Positions 20,443 to 29,207 of a stretch of DNA of 64,000 nt are shown here, piece by piece. How positions within the stretch are numbered: the stretch's first letter is position 1; each line of letters begins with the position of its first letter. Made by a program: the position numbers and the translations under genes. The notes under the pieces are model-generated. The model saw only the letters and a program-made list of their open reading frames with translations, was not told where the DNA came from and did not search any database. The DNA lies in assembly GCA_963726405.1 (NCBI GenBank), contig CAVSCF010000011.1, positions 62,001 to 126,000 on the forward strand, written 5' to 3'. Origin of the DNA: JAOUJD01 sp963726405. GTDB taxonomy: Bacteria > Pseudomonadota > Gammaproteobacteria > Burkholderiales > Burkholderiaceae_F.

Positions 20443-21285
20443 TCAGGCTTCCGGTGGCGCCTGCTCCTGAGGGGGCAATGCCGGTGGCAGCTCGGCCTGG
20501 GGCTCGATGATCGCCCGGTAGATCGGATACTGCGTCGCGTAGGTGATGCTCGTCACGACCATGGCGACCGGCGCGAACAGCATGGACATCATCTGCGGCG
20601 ACAGGCCGAGCGCGCGCAACAGCTCCGTGGTGAGGTAACCCACTCCGAGCGACAGCGCCATCAGCACGAGGCCCAGCACCAGGAAGGGCCACTTGTTGCG
20701 CCAGCAGGCGAAGAAGGAGAAGAACAAGGCCTTGCTGACCGGCTGCCGATGCCATGCGACCAGTTGCGGCGCGAACCAGGTGAGCATCAGCACCGGCGTG
20801 TACAGCAGCACGGAGACCACGAGTGCATCCCATGGAATGTTCTGCGATACCGACGCCGGATCCAGTTGGCCATCGGACACCTTCCAGTTCCGCAATTCGT
20901 CGATGGCGAAGACCGAAGCGACGAGGACGAGCGCAAGCACCAACGCTGCGTGCAGGAAACCCAGCCGCAGCAGCGGGGACCGCTGCGGCCCTTCACGGAA
21001 GCCGTCCAGCAGCAACGCCGGCAGCGGCATCCCGCCCTTCTCCGCGACCCGGCCGGCGAGCGTGAGCCCGACGGTGCCGAACGGCACGAGCATGGCCGCG
21101 ATCGGCAGGCCGACGACCGGGACGTTGGACAGCAGCATCAGTGCCATCGTGTACAGGATGACGAGCGCCGTGAACGCGAACGGCTGGCGCCAGTAGAGGG
21201 CGAGACCTTCCCGCAGCCAGCTCCAGCCCGCCGATGCGGGCAGGGTGCGCACGTGCGTGACGAGCCCTTGCGGCTTGGCGATCAT
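20443..21285 (-). CDS. BPSS1780-type integral membrane protein
   Basis: Predicted inner-membrane protein of unknown function, of the kind annotated in Burkholderia as the BPSS1780 family. The 280 residues start MIAKPQGLVTHVRTLPASAG, followed by six hydrophobic segments, the RQPFAFTALVILY region first, and a proline-rich cytoplasmic-like tail (LPPALPPQEQAPPEA). The frame is open for 89 codons further upstream inside thrB, but composition and homology support MIAKP. Its ATG overlaps the thrB stop by four bases, so it is coupled to thrB. Confidence 0.8.
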   Translation of the reverse strand: MIAKPQGLVTHVRTLPASAGWSWLREGLALYWRQPFAFTALVILYTMALMLLSNVPVVGLPIAAMLVPFGTVGLTLAGRVAEKGGMPLPALLLDGFREGPQRSPLLRLGFLHAALVLALVLVASVFAIDELRNWKVSDGQLDPASVSQNIPWDALVVSVLLYTPVLMLTWFAPQLVAWHRQPVSKALFFSFFACWRNKWPFLVLGLVLMALSLGVGYLTTELLRALGLSPQMMSMLFAPVAMVVTSITYATQYPIYRAIIEPQAELPPALPPQEQAPPEA

Positions 21286-22256
21286 GCCGACACCCAGGGG
21301 AGAGGCAAGTCGTGCGTGCGCCGCGCGAGAATGCGCTCGAAGTGCGCAGGGTCGTGCGGCGTGAGCAGTTCCGCCGGGCGCGGGCGGTGAAAATCGTCGA
21401 GCCGTGAGATCCAGAAACGCAGGGCGGCGGCGCGCAGCACCGTGCGCCAGCACATGTGCTCGTCTTCCGTCAGCGGCCTCACGGCGTGGTAGGCATCGAT
21501 CATCGCCTGCGCACGCGCGGCATCGAACGCGCCCGTCGTCGGTTCGATGCACCAGTCGTTCATCGTCACCGCAAGGTCGAAGAGCCAGATCGAACAGCCC
21601 GCGAAGTAGAAATCGATCAGGCCGCCGATTCGCTCCCCGGGCACGCTCGTGTCGATCAGCACGTTGTCGCGGAACAGATCGGCGTGGATGGGCCCCGCGG
21701 GCAGCTTTTCGAAGCGCGCGCTCCGGAAGAAGGAGTCCTGGAAGATCACTTCCTCCGCCAGTGTGTGAAAGGTGTCATCGGGCAGAAAGCGTTCCAGCCG
21801 CGGGACGGTGTCCTTCCACCAGCCGATTCCGCGCAGGTGCGGCTGGAACGTTGGAAAGTCGGCTCCGGCCACGTGCATGCGGCCCAGTACCTCTCCGGCG
21901 AGGGCGCACTGACGAACGGTGGGATCGCGCACCGCTTTGCCGGGAAGCCGCGTCACGATGGCGGCCGGCTTGCCCTTCAGTTCCGACAGCAGCGAACCCG
22001 CACGGTTTTCCTGCGGCTCGGGCACGGGCAATTGCCGGCGTGCCAGATGGCGCATCAGCTCGAGATAGAACGGCAGTTGCTTGAACGTGAGCCGCTCGAA
22101 CAAAGTCAGCACGAAGCGACCGCGCTCGGTCGTCAGGAAGAAATTCGTGTTCTCGATGCCCGATGCGATGCCCTCGAGTTCCACCAGGTCGCCGAGCGCG
22201 AACTGCGTCAGGAACGCTGAAGCCTCTGCACGCGACAGCGGAGTAAAGACGGCCAT
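21282..22256 (-). CDS. thrB: homoserine kinase ThrB (APH-fold type)
   Basis: Phosphorylates homoserine in threonine synthesis. The 324 residues belong to the aminoglycoside-phosphotransferase fold, not the GHMP type of E. coli. Seen: N-terminal VFTPLSRAEASAFL, the nucleotide-binding GIENTNFFLTT, the catalytic loop HADLFRDNVLID (about residue 198) and Mg-binding GLIDFYFAG (about 220). It follows the 22278 gene by 21 bases and overlaps the next gene by four. The rest of the threonine pathway is not in the window. Confidence 0.93.
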   Translation of the reverse strand: MAVFTPLSRAEASAFLTQFALGDLVELEGIASGIENTNFFLTTERGRFVLTLFERLTFKQLPFYLELMRHLARRQLPVPEPQENRAGSLLSELKGKPAAIVTRLPGKAVRDPTVRQCALAGEVLGRMHVAGADFPTFQPHLRGIGWWKDTVPRLERFLPDDTFHTLAEEVIFQDSFFRSARFEKLPAGPIHADLFRDNVLIDTSVPGERIGGLIDFYFAGCSIWLFDLAVTMNDWCIEPTTGAFDAARAQAMIDAYHAVRPLTEDEHMCWRTVLRAAALRFWISRLDDFHRPRPAELLTPHDPAHFERILARRTHDLPLPWVSA

Positions 22257-22277
22257 GGGGTTCGGCCGCCGGCGGGA

Positions 22278-22799
22278 TTAGCGCGACGGCGACGGTGCGG
22301 GCGGAGGGGGAGGATTCGTGGCGGGCGGCGGTGACTTGCCGAACTCGAAGCGGAAGAACATCGGCACCGACAGGCCGGAGTTCATCTGCGTGGTGCCGAA
22401 GGGCTGCTGCCCCTCGCGGTTCTGCATCACGTAGCTGCGCGACTGTCCGGGTGGCGTCACGATCACCTCGCTGACGCGGTTGGACTGGTGCAACTGCTCG
22501 ATGCGCGTCGTGTTCGACGTGTCGTCCGCCGCGCGCGGCTTCATGTCGTCCGGGGTCGGCACGAGGGCGTCTTCGACGCGCGCGGGCTTTTCCTTGCCGG
22601 CCTGCGCCGCGTCGACGGCCTGGCGCTCGGCGGGCGTCAACTGGATCGCGGGCCGGGGCACGGACGGCTTCTTGGCGTCCGGAACGCGCGGCGGAGCCGC
22701 GGACGACTGGGCCGTAACGGCGCTGGCGACGAGGGTCAGCGCGCTTGCCACGACGGCAAGAACGCAGGTGCGCGCGACGTCATGGCACCGTGGTTTCAT
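22278..22799 (-). CDS. exported hypothetical protein upstream of thrB
   Basis: 173 residues with a likely signal peptide (cationic start, hydrophobic core, cleavage after SAVTAQ, about residue 31). The middle is Pro/Ala-rich; a conserved-looking core is VSEVIVTPPGQSRSYVMQNREG, and the end is a proline-rich tail (TNPPPPPAPSPSR). I do not recognise a domain. Pseudomonads keep a small protein of unknown function at the same place between polA and thrB, but I see no clear similarity. It is the first gene of the thrB cluster. Confidence 0.7.
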   Translation of the reverse strand: MKPRCHDVARTCVLAVVASALTLVASAVTAQSSAAPPRVPDAKKPSVPRPAIQLTPAERQAVDAAQAGKEKPARVEDALVPTPDDMKPRAADDTSNTTRIEQLHQSNRVSEVIVTPPGQSRSYVMQNREGQQPFGTTQMNSGLSVPMFFRFEFGKSPPPATNPPPPPAPSPSR

Positions 22800-22951
22800 C
22801 GCTGTACTCGTCCATAGGATTAGCCGATTCTAGCCGTACGTCGCGGCTGCCCCGCACGCCGTCATCCCGCAAAGCCTGTCAGCCGGCAGATTAGACGAGG
22901 TCCGGGATTGATGGCCGGATCTTTCAATCCGCGACTGCGGCAAATGCCAAA

Positions 22952-22981
22952 CGGGCGCCGCCCCCGAGGGGACGGCGCCCG
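22952..22981 (-). terminator. terminator after the 23008 lipoprotein gene
   Basis: Nine-base perfect stem CGGGCGCCG/CGGCGCCCG with a 12-base loop; on the minus strand it is followed by TTTGGCATTTG. It lies 27 bases beyond the lipoprotein stop codon. Confidence 0.65.
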
Positions 22982-23007
22982 ATCGTTTCACCGCCGTTTG
23001 ATTCCGG

Positions 23008-24069
23008 CTACTGAAACATCCAATCCCAGGTCACCATCTTGCTCGCTTCCCACACGCCGTCGCCGTCATCGCACATGTCCATGCGAACGTACACCGTCTC
23101 CGTCGCGGTCAGGCCGAGCTTCGTGTTGCCTCGCCCAATTGCGAAAAGTTGCCCTTCGGTCGGGAAGATGTCGCCTGTGGGATCCGTGAACACGGACCTG
23201 AACGGCGTCATCGTCGTCAGGCTGAGGTCGCCTCCAAGCGTGGCGGATCCGAACGTGCCGTTCGCGCTGATCACCTCCCAGGAAGCCGCGCCCGGGACCT
23301 TCGAGGTGAAGTCGCGGTCGCTGACGGCGTAGCCGGCGCGATAGGAAAAGGTGTCCGAGAACCCGTCCGAGCCTCCCTGCTTGCTCACCGTCAGCCCGCC
23401 GCTCGCAACGGTGTAGCTTCCGAGCATGTCCGAGCCGTCCGCGGTCTGCGTCTCGATGATGCGGAACGCAACTCCCCCGTTCATCGAGAACGATCCGGCC
23501 GTATCGGTCATGGTCAGGGACTGGAAGGTCATCGAACCGCTCATGTCTTCCGCAGCGGGCGTCTGCGAGTAGCCTCCGATCACCATGGCCAGGCCGCCGT
23601 TGATGACCGAACCGGGGTCGTCAACACACTGGTAGAACGTCACCGACATCGAATCCCCGGCCGAGATCGTGGCGTTGTTGTCCCTGTCGTCCAGGACGGC
23701 GGTCCACGAGCCTGAAATCGCGCAGTCGACGGTCACTTGGGACTGGGCAAGCGCCCGTGCCATGCCGGCCGGCGTCGGCGCTGTCTGCACTACGCTGGAC
23801 TTGACTGATCGCAGCGCCAGCTGAGTGAGTCCGCCGCGAGGCGCAGGTGCCGACGCCTGCGGCGCACCTGCCGCTACAGGCACGTTGAGGAACGGCATGA
23901 TGGACGCGAGCGAAGCGCGCGAAACCGTGTCCTGGTTCGCGGCAGAGATGAGCACCGAGGTCGGCGGTGGCGGTGTGACATCGCCGCCGCCGCCGTCACC
24001 GCCGCCCCCGCATGCCACTGCAAGGATCGCGACAGCGATGGCTGTGAAACTTGTGCGATATGTCCGCAT
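23008..24069 (-). CDS. predicted lipoprotein of unknown function
   Basis: 353 residues. The N-terminus has a lipoprotein signal with lipobox AVAC (Cys at about residue 20), followed directly by poly-Gly and poly-Pro (GGGGDGGGG, TPPPP), a spacer often seen in surface lipoproteins. The rest is Ser/Thr/Gly/Asp-rich and predicted beta, with repeated short phrases (GSMTFQSLTMTDTAGSF, GSYTVASGG) and a few Cys. No domain is recognised. A Pro/Ala linker near residue 70 coincides with a DNA palindrome at 23843-23871. It is a single gene with its own terminator; the 263 bases before it hold no gene. Confidence 0.75.
   Translation of the reverse strand: MRTYRTSFTAIAVAILAVACGGGGDGGGGDVTPPPPTSVLISAANQDTVSRASLASIMPFLNVPVAAGAPQASAPAPRGGLTQLALRSVKSSVVQTAPTPAGMARALAQSQVTVDCAISGSWTAVLDDRDNNATISAGDSMSVTFYQCVDDPGSVINGGLAMVIGGYSQTPAAEDMSGSMTFQSLTMTDTAGSFSMNGGVAFRIIETQTADGSDMLGSYTVASGGLTVSKQGGSDGFSDTFSYRAGYAVSDRDFTSKVPGAASWEVISANGTFGSATLGGDLSLTTMTPFRSVFTDPTGDIFPTEGQLFAIGRGNTKLGLTATETVYVRMDMCDDGDGVWEASKMVTWDWMFQ
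23843..23880. repeat. palindromic element inside lipoprotein gene
   Basis: Arms GCAGGTGC (23843-23850) and GCACCTGC (23864-23871) surround a 13-base loop. The following GCCGCTACAGG (23870-23880) recurs exactly at 24329-24339 over the stop codon of the next gene. The encoded Ala/Pro-rich linker suggests an in-frame insertion. Confidence 0.4.
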
Positions 24070-24332
24070 GGATTTCCCCTTCCACTTCGACCAGCCGCCT
24101 ATTCCGTAGGCGCACGATGGGCGCCCGGTGTGGCATGGGAAGGTGCAAGAGCGACGAGAGAGCCGATCCGCATCCCCTCCCCGCGCCCGATCCGGGCAAT
24201 GCCCTACTTCAATCTAGCCGGGCAACCGAAGAGGGCTTGATCCAGGGACAACGCAGATCGTTTTGGGATGCGGCGTGCCGGCAATCTGCGGGGACAGCGC
24301 GCCCTTGCGCGTGTTCCGTGCGAGGACGGCCG

Positions 24333-25070
24333 CTACAGGTAGAGCAACTTCTCGCGATCGCTCGAGGTCTGCTCGAAGCCCCGCGCCTCGTAGAAGTCGA
24401 AGATCGCATTAAGGACCGCGTCACTGTCGTCCACGATGCGCATCATGTCGAGGTCGGCGGCGCCGATCATTCCTTCGGGGAGCAGTGTCCCGCGCATCCA
24501 GTCGAGCAGGCCCGACCAGAACACCGAGCCGACAAGGACGATCGGCATCGGTTTGCCCTTGCCGGTCTGCATCAGCGTCAGCGCCTCCGACAGTTCGTCG
24601 ATGGTGCCAAAGCCGCCCGGCATCACCACGTACGCGGCGGCGTACTTCACGAAGGCGACCTTGCGCGCGAAGAAATGGCGGAAGCGCAGCGAGATGTCCT
24701 GGTAGGGGTTGCCGTGCTGTTCGAAGGGCAATTCGATGTTGAGACCGACCGAGGGGGACGCGCCTTCGAACGCGCCGCGATTGGCGGCCTCCATGATGCC
24801 GGGCCCGCCGCCGCTGATCACCGCGAAGCCGGCATCGGACAGCTTGCGTGCGATCTCCACGGTCAGCTCGTACATCGGCGCTCCGGGCTGCGTGCGTGCG
24901 CTGCCGAAGATCGACACGGCGGGGCGTATCTCCGACAAACGCTCAGTCGCCTCGATGAACTCTGAAATAATCCCCAGCACGTGCCACGATTCACGCGCCT
25001 TCTGGCTGGTGGCGCGTTCCGGCATGGCGACCGCGCGCAGGCTGGGAATGTTCTTCTGATGGTCGAGCAC
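24333..25070 (-). CDS. LOG-family (TIGR00730) Rossmann-fold nucleosidase
   Basis: Predicted cytokinin-riboside-monophosphate phosphoribohydrolase type enzyme that releases a base from a nucleoside monophosphate. The two family motifs are present: GGGPGIMEAANRGA (about residues 88-101) and PGGFGTIDE (about 154-162), with the catalytic Glu in the latter. 245 residues. I chose the GTG at 25070 because GGAGGAG (25078-25084) stands 7 bases upstream; an ATG at 25025 (MPERATSQ) is the alternative. The gene is divergent from polA with only 15 bases between start codons. Confidence 0.88.
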   Translation of the reverse strand: MLDHQKNIPSLRAVAMPERATSQKARESWHVLGIISEFIEATERLSEIRPAVSIFGSARTQPGAPMYELTVEIARKLSDAGFAVISGGGPGIMEAANRGAFEGASPSVGLNIELPFEQHGNPYQDISLRFRHFFARKVAFVKYAAAYVVMPGGFGTIDELSEALTLMQTGKGKPMPIVLVGSVFWSGLLDWMRGTLLPEGMIGAADLDMMRIVDDSDAVLNAIFDFYEARGFEQTSSDREKLLYL

Positions 25071-25085
25071 GTGACTTCTCCTCCA

Positions 25086-27818
25086 ATGAAAACTCTGCTG
25101 CTCGTCGACGGATCGAGTTACTTATACCGCGCTTTCCACGCGCTGCCGGACCTGCGCACGTCGGGCGGCGAGCCGACCGGCGCCATTCGCGGCTTCATCG
25201 GCATGCTGCGCGTGCTGCGCCAGCAGTTTCATGCCGACTATCTCGCGTGCGTGTTCGACGCCAAGGGCAGGACCTTTCGCGACGACATGTATGCCGAGTA
25301 CAAGGCGAACCGCAAGGCGATGCCCGACGACCTCACCCGGCAGATCGAGCCGATCCACGAAGCGGTGCGCGCGCTCGGGTGGCCGGTCATCGAGATCGAG
25401 GGCATCGAGGCCGACGACGTGATCGCCACGCTCGCGAAGCGGGCGACCGCGCAGGGCCTGAAGACCGTGGTGTCGACCGGGGACAAGGACCTCGCGCAAC
25501 TGGTCGACGGTCACGTCACGCTCGTCAACACGATGAGCAACGAGACGCTCGATGTCGCGGGGGTGGTGCAGAAGTTCGGCGTGCCGCCCGAGCGCATCGT
25601 CGACTACCTGACGCTGGTCGGCGACACGGTGGACAACGTGCCGGGTGTCGATAAGGTCGGGCCGAAGACGGCGTGCAAGTGGCTGCAACAGTACGGGTCA
25701 CTCGACGCGATCGTCGAGAAGTCAAGCGAGATCGGCGGCGCCGTGGGCGAAAGCCTGCGCAAGGCGCTGCCCTGGCTGCCGACCGCGCGCGCGCTCGTCA
25801 CCGTCAAGTCGGACTGCGATCTCACCGGGCATGTGGACTCCCTCGACGCCCTCGCCATCCGCGGGGAGGACAGCGAGCAGCTGCGCGAGCTGTACACGCG
25901 CTACGAGTTCAAGGGCTGGCTGAAGACCATTGGGCAGGCGGCAGCGGCGACGGTGCCGGCGGCAGGAGACGCGACGGCCGCCGTCGATCCGCTTTCGCCC
26001 GGCCTTGGACGACCCGAAGTGCAGTACGAGACCGTGCTGACGCGCGAGCAACTGGACCATTGGCTTGGGCGGATCGGTGCGGCCGAACTCACGTGCGTCG
26101 ACACCGAGACGACGTCGCTCGACCCGCTGGCAGCACGGCTGGTCGGCCTGTCGCTGTCGGTCGAACCCTTCAAGGCCTGCTACATCCCGCTGGCGCACCG
26201 GTACGCCGGAGCGCCGGAGCAACTGCCATTCCAGGAAACCCTCGACGCGCTGAAGCCATGGCTGGAGAGCCCGCATCACCGCAAGGTGGGACAGCACCTC
26301 AAGTACGACATGCACGTGTTCGCGAACCACGGCGTGCGCCTGGCCGGCGTGGCGCACGACACGTTGCTGCAGTCGTACGTGCTGGAAGCGCATCGCAGTC
26401 ACGACATGGACTCGCTCGCGGAGCGCCATCTGCAGCGCCGGACCCTGACGTACGCCGAGGTGTGCGGCAAGGGCGCGAACCAGCTGTGCTTCGACGAGGT
26501 CGCGGTCGACCGCGCCACCGAGTACGCGGCCGAGGACGCCGAGGTGACGTTCGCGCTGCACCGGGCCATGTGGCCGCGGCTCGAGGAGGAGCCGGCGTTG
26601 CGCCGCATCTACGAGGACATCGAGCTGCCGACCGCGGGGGTGCTGTACGAAATGGAGCGTTGCGGCGTCCTGATCGACCGCGATCGGCTTCAGGCGCAGA
26701 GCCGGGAACTCGGCGCGCGCATCGCCGAACTCGAGATCCGGGCGCAGGAAGCCGCTGGGCAGCCGTTCAACCTCGGCAGCCCGAAACAGATCGGCGAGAT
26801 CCTGTTCGGCAAGCTCGGACTGCCGGTCGTCAAGAAAACCGCCAGCGGCGCGCCGTCGACCGACGAGGACGTGCTGGCGAAGCTGGCCGAGGACTACCCG
26901 TTGCCGAAGGTGCTGCTGGAGCATCGCGGGCTGTCCAAGCTGAAGTCGACGTACTGCGACAAGCTGCCGGCGATGGCGGACGCCAACGGCAGGGTGCACA
27001 CCCACTACGGCCAGGCGATCGCCGTCACCGGCCGCCTGTCGTCGAGCGACCCCAACCTGCAGAACATTCCGATCCGCACCGCCGAGGGCCGCCGCATCCG
27101 CGAGGCCTTCATCGCGCCGCCGGGGCACCGCATCGTGTCGGCTGATTACTCGCAGGTCGAGCTGCGCATCATGGCGCACATCTCCGGCGACGCCGGCCTG
27201 CTCGACGCCTTCGGCAAGGGCGAAGACATCCATCGCGCAACGGCGTCCGAAGTGTTCGGCGCTCCGCTGGGCGAGGTCACGAGCGAGCAGCGGCGCTACG
27301 CGAAAGTGATCAACTTCGGGCTGATCTACGGCATGAGCGCGTTCGGCCTGGCGTCGAACCTCGGCATCGAGCGCGATGCCGCGAAGACGTACATGGAGCG
27401 CTACTTCATGCGCTACCCCGGGGTGGCGAAGTACATGGAGTCCACCCGCGCGCTCGCCAAGCGGCAGGGCTATGTCGAAACGGTGTTCGGTCGCCGCTTG
27501 TGGCTGCCCGAGATCAATTCGCCGAACGGTCCGCGGCGGGGCGGCGCCGAGCGGGCGGCGATCAACGCGCCGATGCAGGGCACGGCGGCCGACCTCATCA
27601 AGCTCGCGATGATCGCGGTATCGAAGTGGATCCGCGCGGAGCGGCTGCATACGCACCTCGTCATGCAGGTGCACGACGAACTCGTGCTCGAGGTGCCCGA
27701 CGATGAAGTCGACCTCGTCCGCGCGCGCGTTCCCGAACTCATGTCTTCGGTCGCCGAACTGAAGGTCCCGCTGCTGGCGGAAGTCGGCGTGGGCGCCAAC
27801 TGGGACGAGGCGCACTGA
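25086..27818 (+). CDS. polA: DNA polymerase I PolA
   Basis: Repair and Okazaki-fragment polymerase with three activities. In the 910 residues: 5'-3' exonuclease (1-290; LLVDGSSYLYRAFHALP, FDAKGRTFRDDMYAEYKANR, GVDKVGPKTA), 3'-5' exonuclease with DTETTSLDP (about 338) indicating a likely active proofreading site, and polymerase with motif A DYSQVELRIMAH (about 685), motif B region RRYAKVINFGLIYGMS and motif C QVHDELVLEVP (about 863). The start MKTLLLVDG is fixed by homology; the frame is open 35 codons further upstream. It lacks a good ribosome site because the GGAGGAG here serves the opposite strand. Confidence 0.96.
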   Translation: MKTLLLVDGSSYLYRAFHALPDLRTSGGEPTGAIRGFIGMLRVLRQQFHADYLACVFDAKGRTFRDDMYAEYKANRKAMPDDLTRQIEPIHEAVRALGWPVIEIEGIEADDVIATLAKRATAQGLKTVVSTGDKDLAQLVDGHVTLVNTMSNETLDVAGVVQKFGVPPERIVDYLTLVGDTVDNVPGVDKVGPKTACKWLQQYGSLDAIVEKSSEIGGAVGESLRKALPWLPTARALVTVKSDCDLTGHVDSLDALAIRGEDSEQLRELYTRYEFKGWLKTIGQAAAATVPAAGDATAAVDPLSPGLGRPEVQYETVLTREQLDHWLGRIGAAELTCVDTETTSLDPLAARLVGLSLSVEPFKACYIPLAHRYAGAPEQLPFQETLDALKPWLESPHHRKVGQHLKYDMHVFANHGVRLAGVAHDTLLQSYVLEAHRSHDMDSLAERHLQRRTLTYAEVCGKGANQLCFDEVAVDRATEYAAEDAEVTFALHRAMWPRLEEEPALRRIYEDIELPTAGVLYEMERCGVLIDRDRLQAQSRELGARIAELEIRAQEAAGQPFNLGSPKQIGEILFGKLGLPVVKKTASGAPSTDEDVLAKLAEDYPLPKVLLEHRGLSKLKSTYCDKLPAMADANGRVHTHYGQAIAVTGRLSSSDPNLQNIPIRTAEGRRIREAFIAPPGHRIVSADYSQVELRIMAHISGDAGLLDAFGKGEDIHRATASEVFGAPLGEVTSEQRRYAKVINFGLIYGMSAFGLASNLGIERDAAKTYMERYFMRYPGVAKYMESTRALAKRQGYVETVFGRRLWLPEINSPNGPRRGGAERAAINAPMQGTAADLIKLAMIAVSKWIRAERLHTHLVMQVHDELVLEVPDDEVDLVRARVPELMSSVAELKVPLLAEVGVGANWDEAH

Positions 27819-27878
27819 TTTCAGGAAGCGCGTCGGCGCGAACCTTCACGGCGAGGATGCGTCGGCAGGCGGCGGCCG

Positions 27879-29207
27879 TCAGAGCGTGAAGGCCATCTTC
27901 CGCAGCAGGGCTCCCGGGACCCGGCTCGTCTGGACCGAACGGTGGCCGTAGGTGCGACTGTCGAGTATCCAGTGAGGGCGGTCCGTGAGCGCCTCGAGGT
28001 TGTCGCCGAGCATGCGGTACAGGGTGTCGTCCCACCGCATCACGTTCACGGGCGCGATGACCTGTCCGCCTTCCACCCAGAACGTCGCAAAGCGCGTCAT
28101 CCCGGTCACGCGGCCGTGCGCCTTGTCCGAGAAGTTGAGGTAGTGAAGGTTGCCGATGAAAAGCCCGGTGCCGAGCGCGGCGAGCGCCTGATCTTCGCTC
28201 AGCGTGCCGGGAGCGACCGACATTGCCGCCATGCCTTCGTCCTCATCGGCGCCGTTGGCGGCGATGCCGTACTCCGCGCCGGTGCGCGGGCTGACCATGC
28301 TGCCCCGGTGCCGGCCGTCACGAACAAGATCGACGTGAGCCGGTCTGGTGAAACCTGCCTCGTCGAACGCCGGCGCCAGCCCGCCTGCCGTGTGTTCCGT
28401 GATCTGCACGAGCGGCGAGAAGCTCGCCTGGCCATCGACCAGCGTCTGGATGCAACTCTGCTTCGTGCGCTGCGCCTTCTCCGAAACGCCGCTCCAGTTG
28501 AGCATCGACAGCAGTTCGTCAACGGCGGCCGGCGCGAGATAGGCTCGGTACTCGCCAGGCTCGATCGTGCGTGCCGGCTTGGCAAGATGGCCGAGCTGTG
28601 TCCGCGCGGACTCGATACGCCGGCCGAGTTCGACCCGGTCCCACGTGCTGCCCGACCAGGCCGACTTCACTGCCTTGTCACCGGAGTGGAAGAGCGACCA
28701 GTCGAACAGGAAGGCATCGACGGCGTGCCAGTGGCGTGCGCCGATCGAACTGGCGAAGCCGCGCAGGATGGGGCCGCTGCTCAACAGGCCGACGAGATCG
28801 GTTCCGCGGGCGGCGTCGACGACATCCCCGATCGCATGCGCGGCGCCGGGCAAGCCACCCGCGTCCGTGCGCTCGGACCGGGTCGCCTCGGTCGAATACA
28901 GCAGGTACGGGTCTTCGGGAAGCTGCGGGAGTTCTTCGCGCAGCGATAGCAGCACGGCCGACACGGCTTGCCGGTCCTGCGCGTCCGTCCCGGTCAGTGT
29001 CAGCGAGATTTCATTGCGGCGCCGTCCTTCGATCAGCGTGAGGCGAAGCTGCGCCTGCCGCACGGTCATCGGCTGGCGGACCTGGCCGTGATTGAACCGC
29101 ACGAAGTCCGTGATTTCGCCGACGAAGTTGAGCAGCAGCACCTCGTTGCCCCGCAGCGCGGCGAAGGCGTGATCGGCCAGCGTGAAGAAGAGTTCCTTCA
29201 TGCTCAT
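27879..29207 (-). CDS. TldD/PmbA-family protease, non-catalytic partner (TldE-like)
   Basis: 442 residues of the TldD/PmbA fold. It lacks a HExxxH zinc motif, as TldE/PmbA partners do, and so should act as the second half of a heterodimeric metalloprotease with the 29204 product. Recognisable parts: FNHGQVRQPMTVRQAQLRLT near the start, GRRIESARTQLGHLAKP, and C-terminal GLFIGNLHYLNFSDKAHGRV and TRFATFWVEGGQVIAPVNVM, the family's terminal barrel. The start MSMKELFF overlaps the upstream stop by four bases. It looks like a divergent paralogue of housekeeping PmbA, so its substrate is unknown. Confidence 0.85.
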   Translation of the reverse strand: MSMKELFFTLADHAFAALRGNEVLLLNFVGEITDFVRFNHGQVRQPMTVRQAQLRLTLIEGRRRNEISLTLTGTDAQDRQAVSAVLLSLREELPQLPEDPYLLYSTEATRSERTDAGGLPGAAHAIGDVVDAARGTDLVGLLSSGPILRGFASSIGARHWHAVDAFLFDWSLFHSGDKAVKSAWSGSTWDRVELGRRIESARTQLGHLAKPARTIEPGEYRAYLAPAAVDELLSMLNWSGVSEKAQRTKQSCIQTLVDGQASFSPLVQITEHTAGGLAPAFDEAGFTRPAHVDLVRDGRHRGSMVSPRTGAEYGIAANGADEDEGMAAMSVAPGTLSEDQALAALGTGLFIGNLHYLNFSDKAHGRVTGMTRFATFWVEGGQVIAPVNVMRWDDTLYRMLGDNLEALTDRPHWILDSRTYGHRSVQTSRVPGALLRKMAFTL

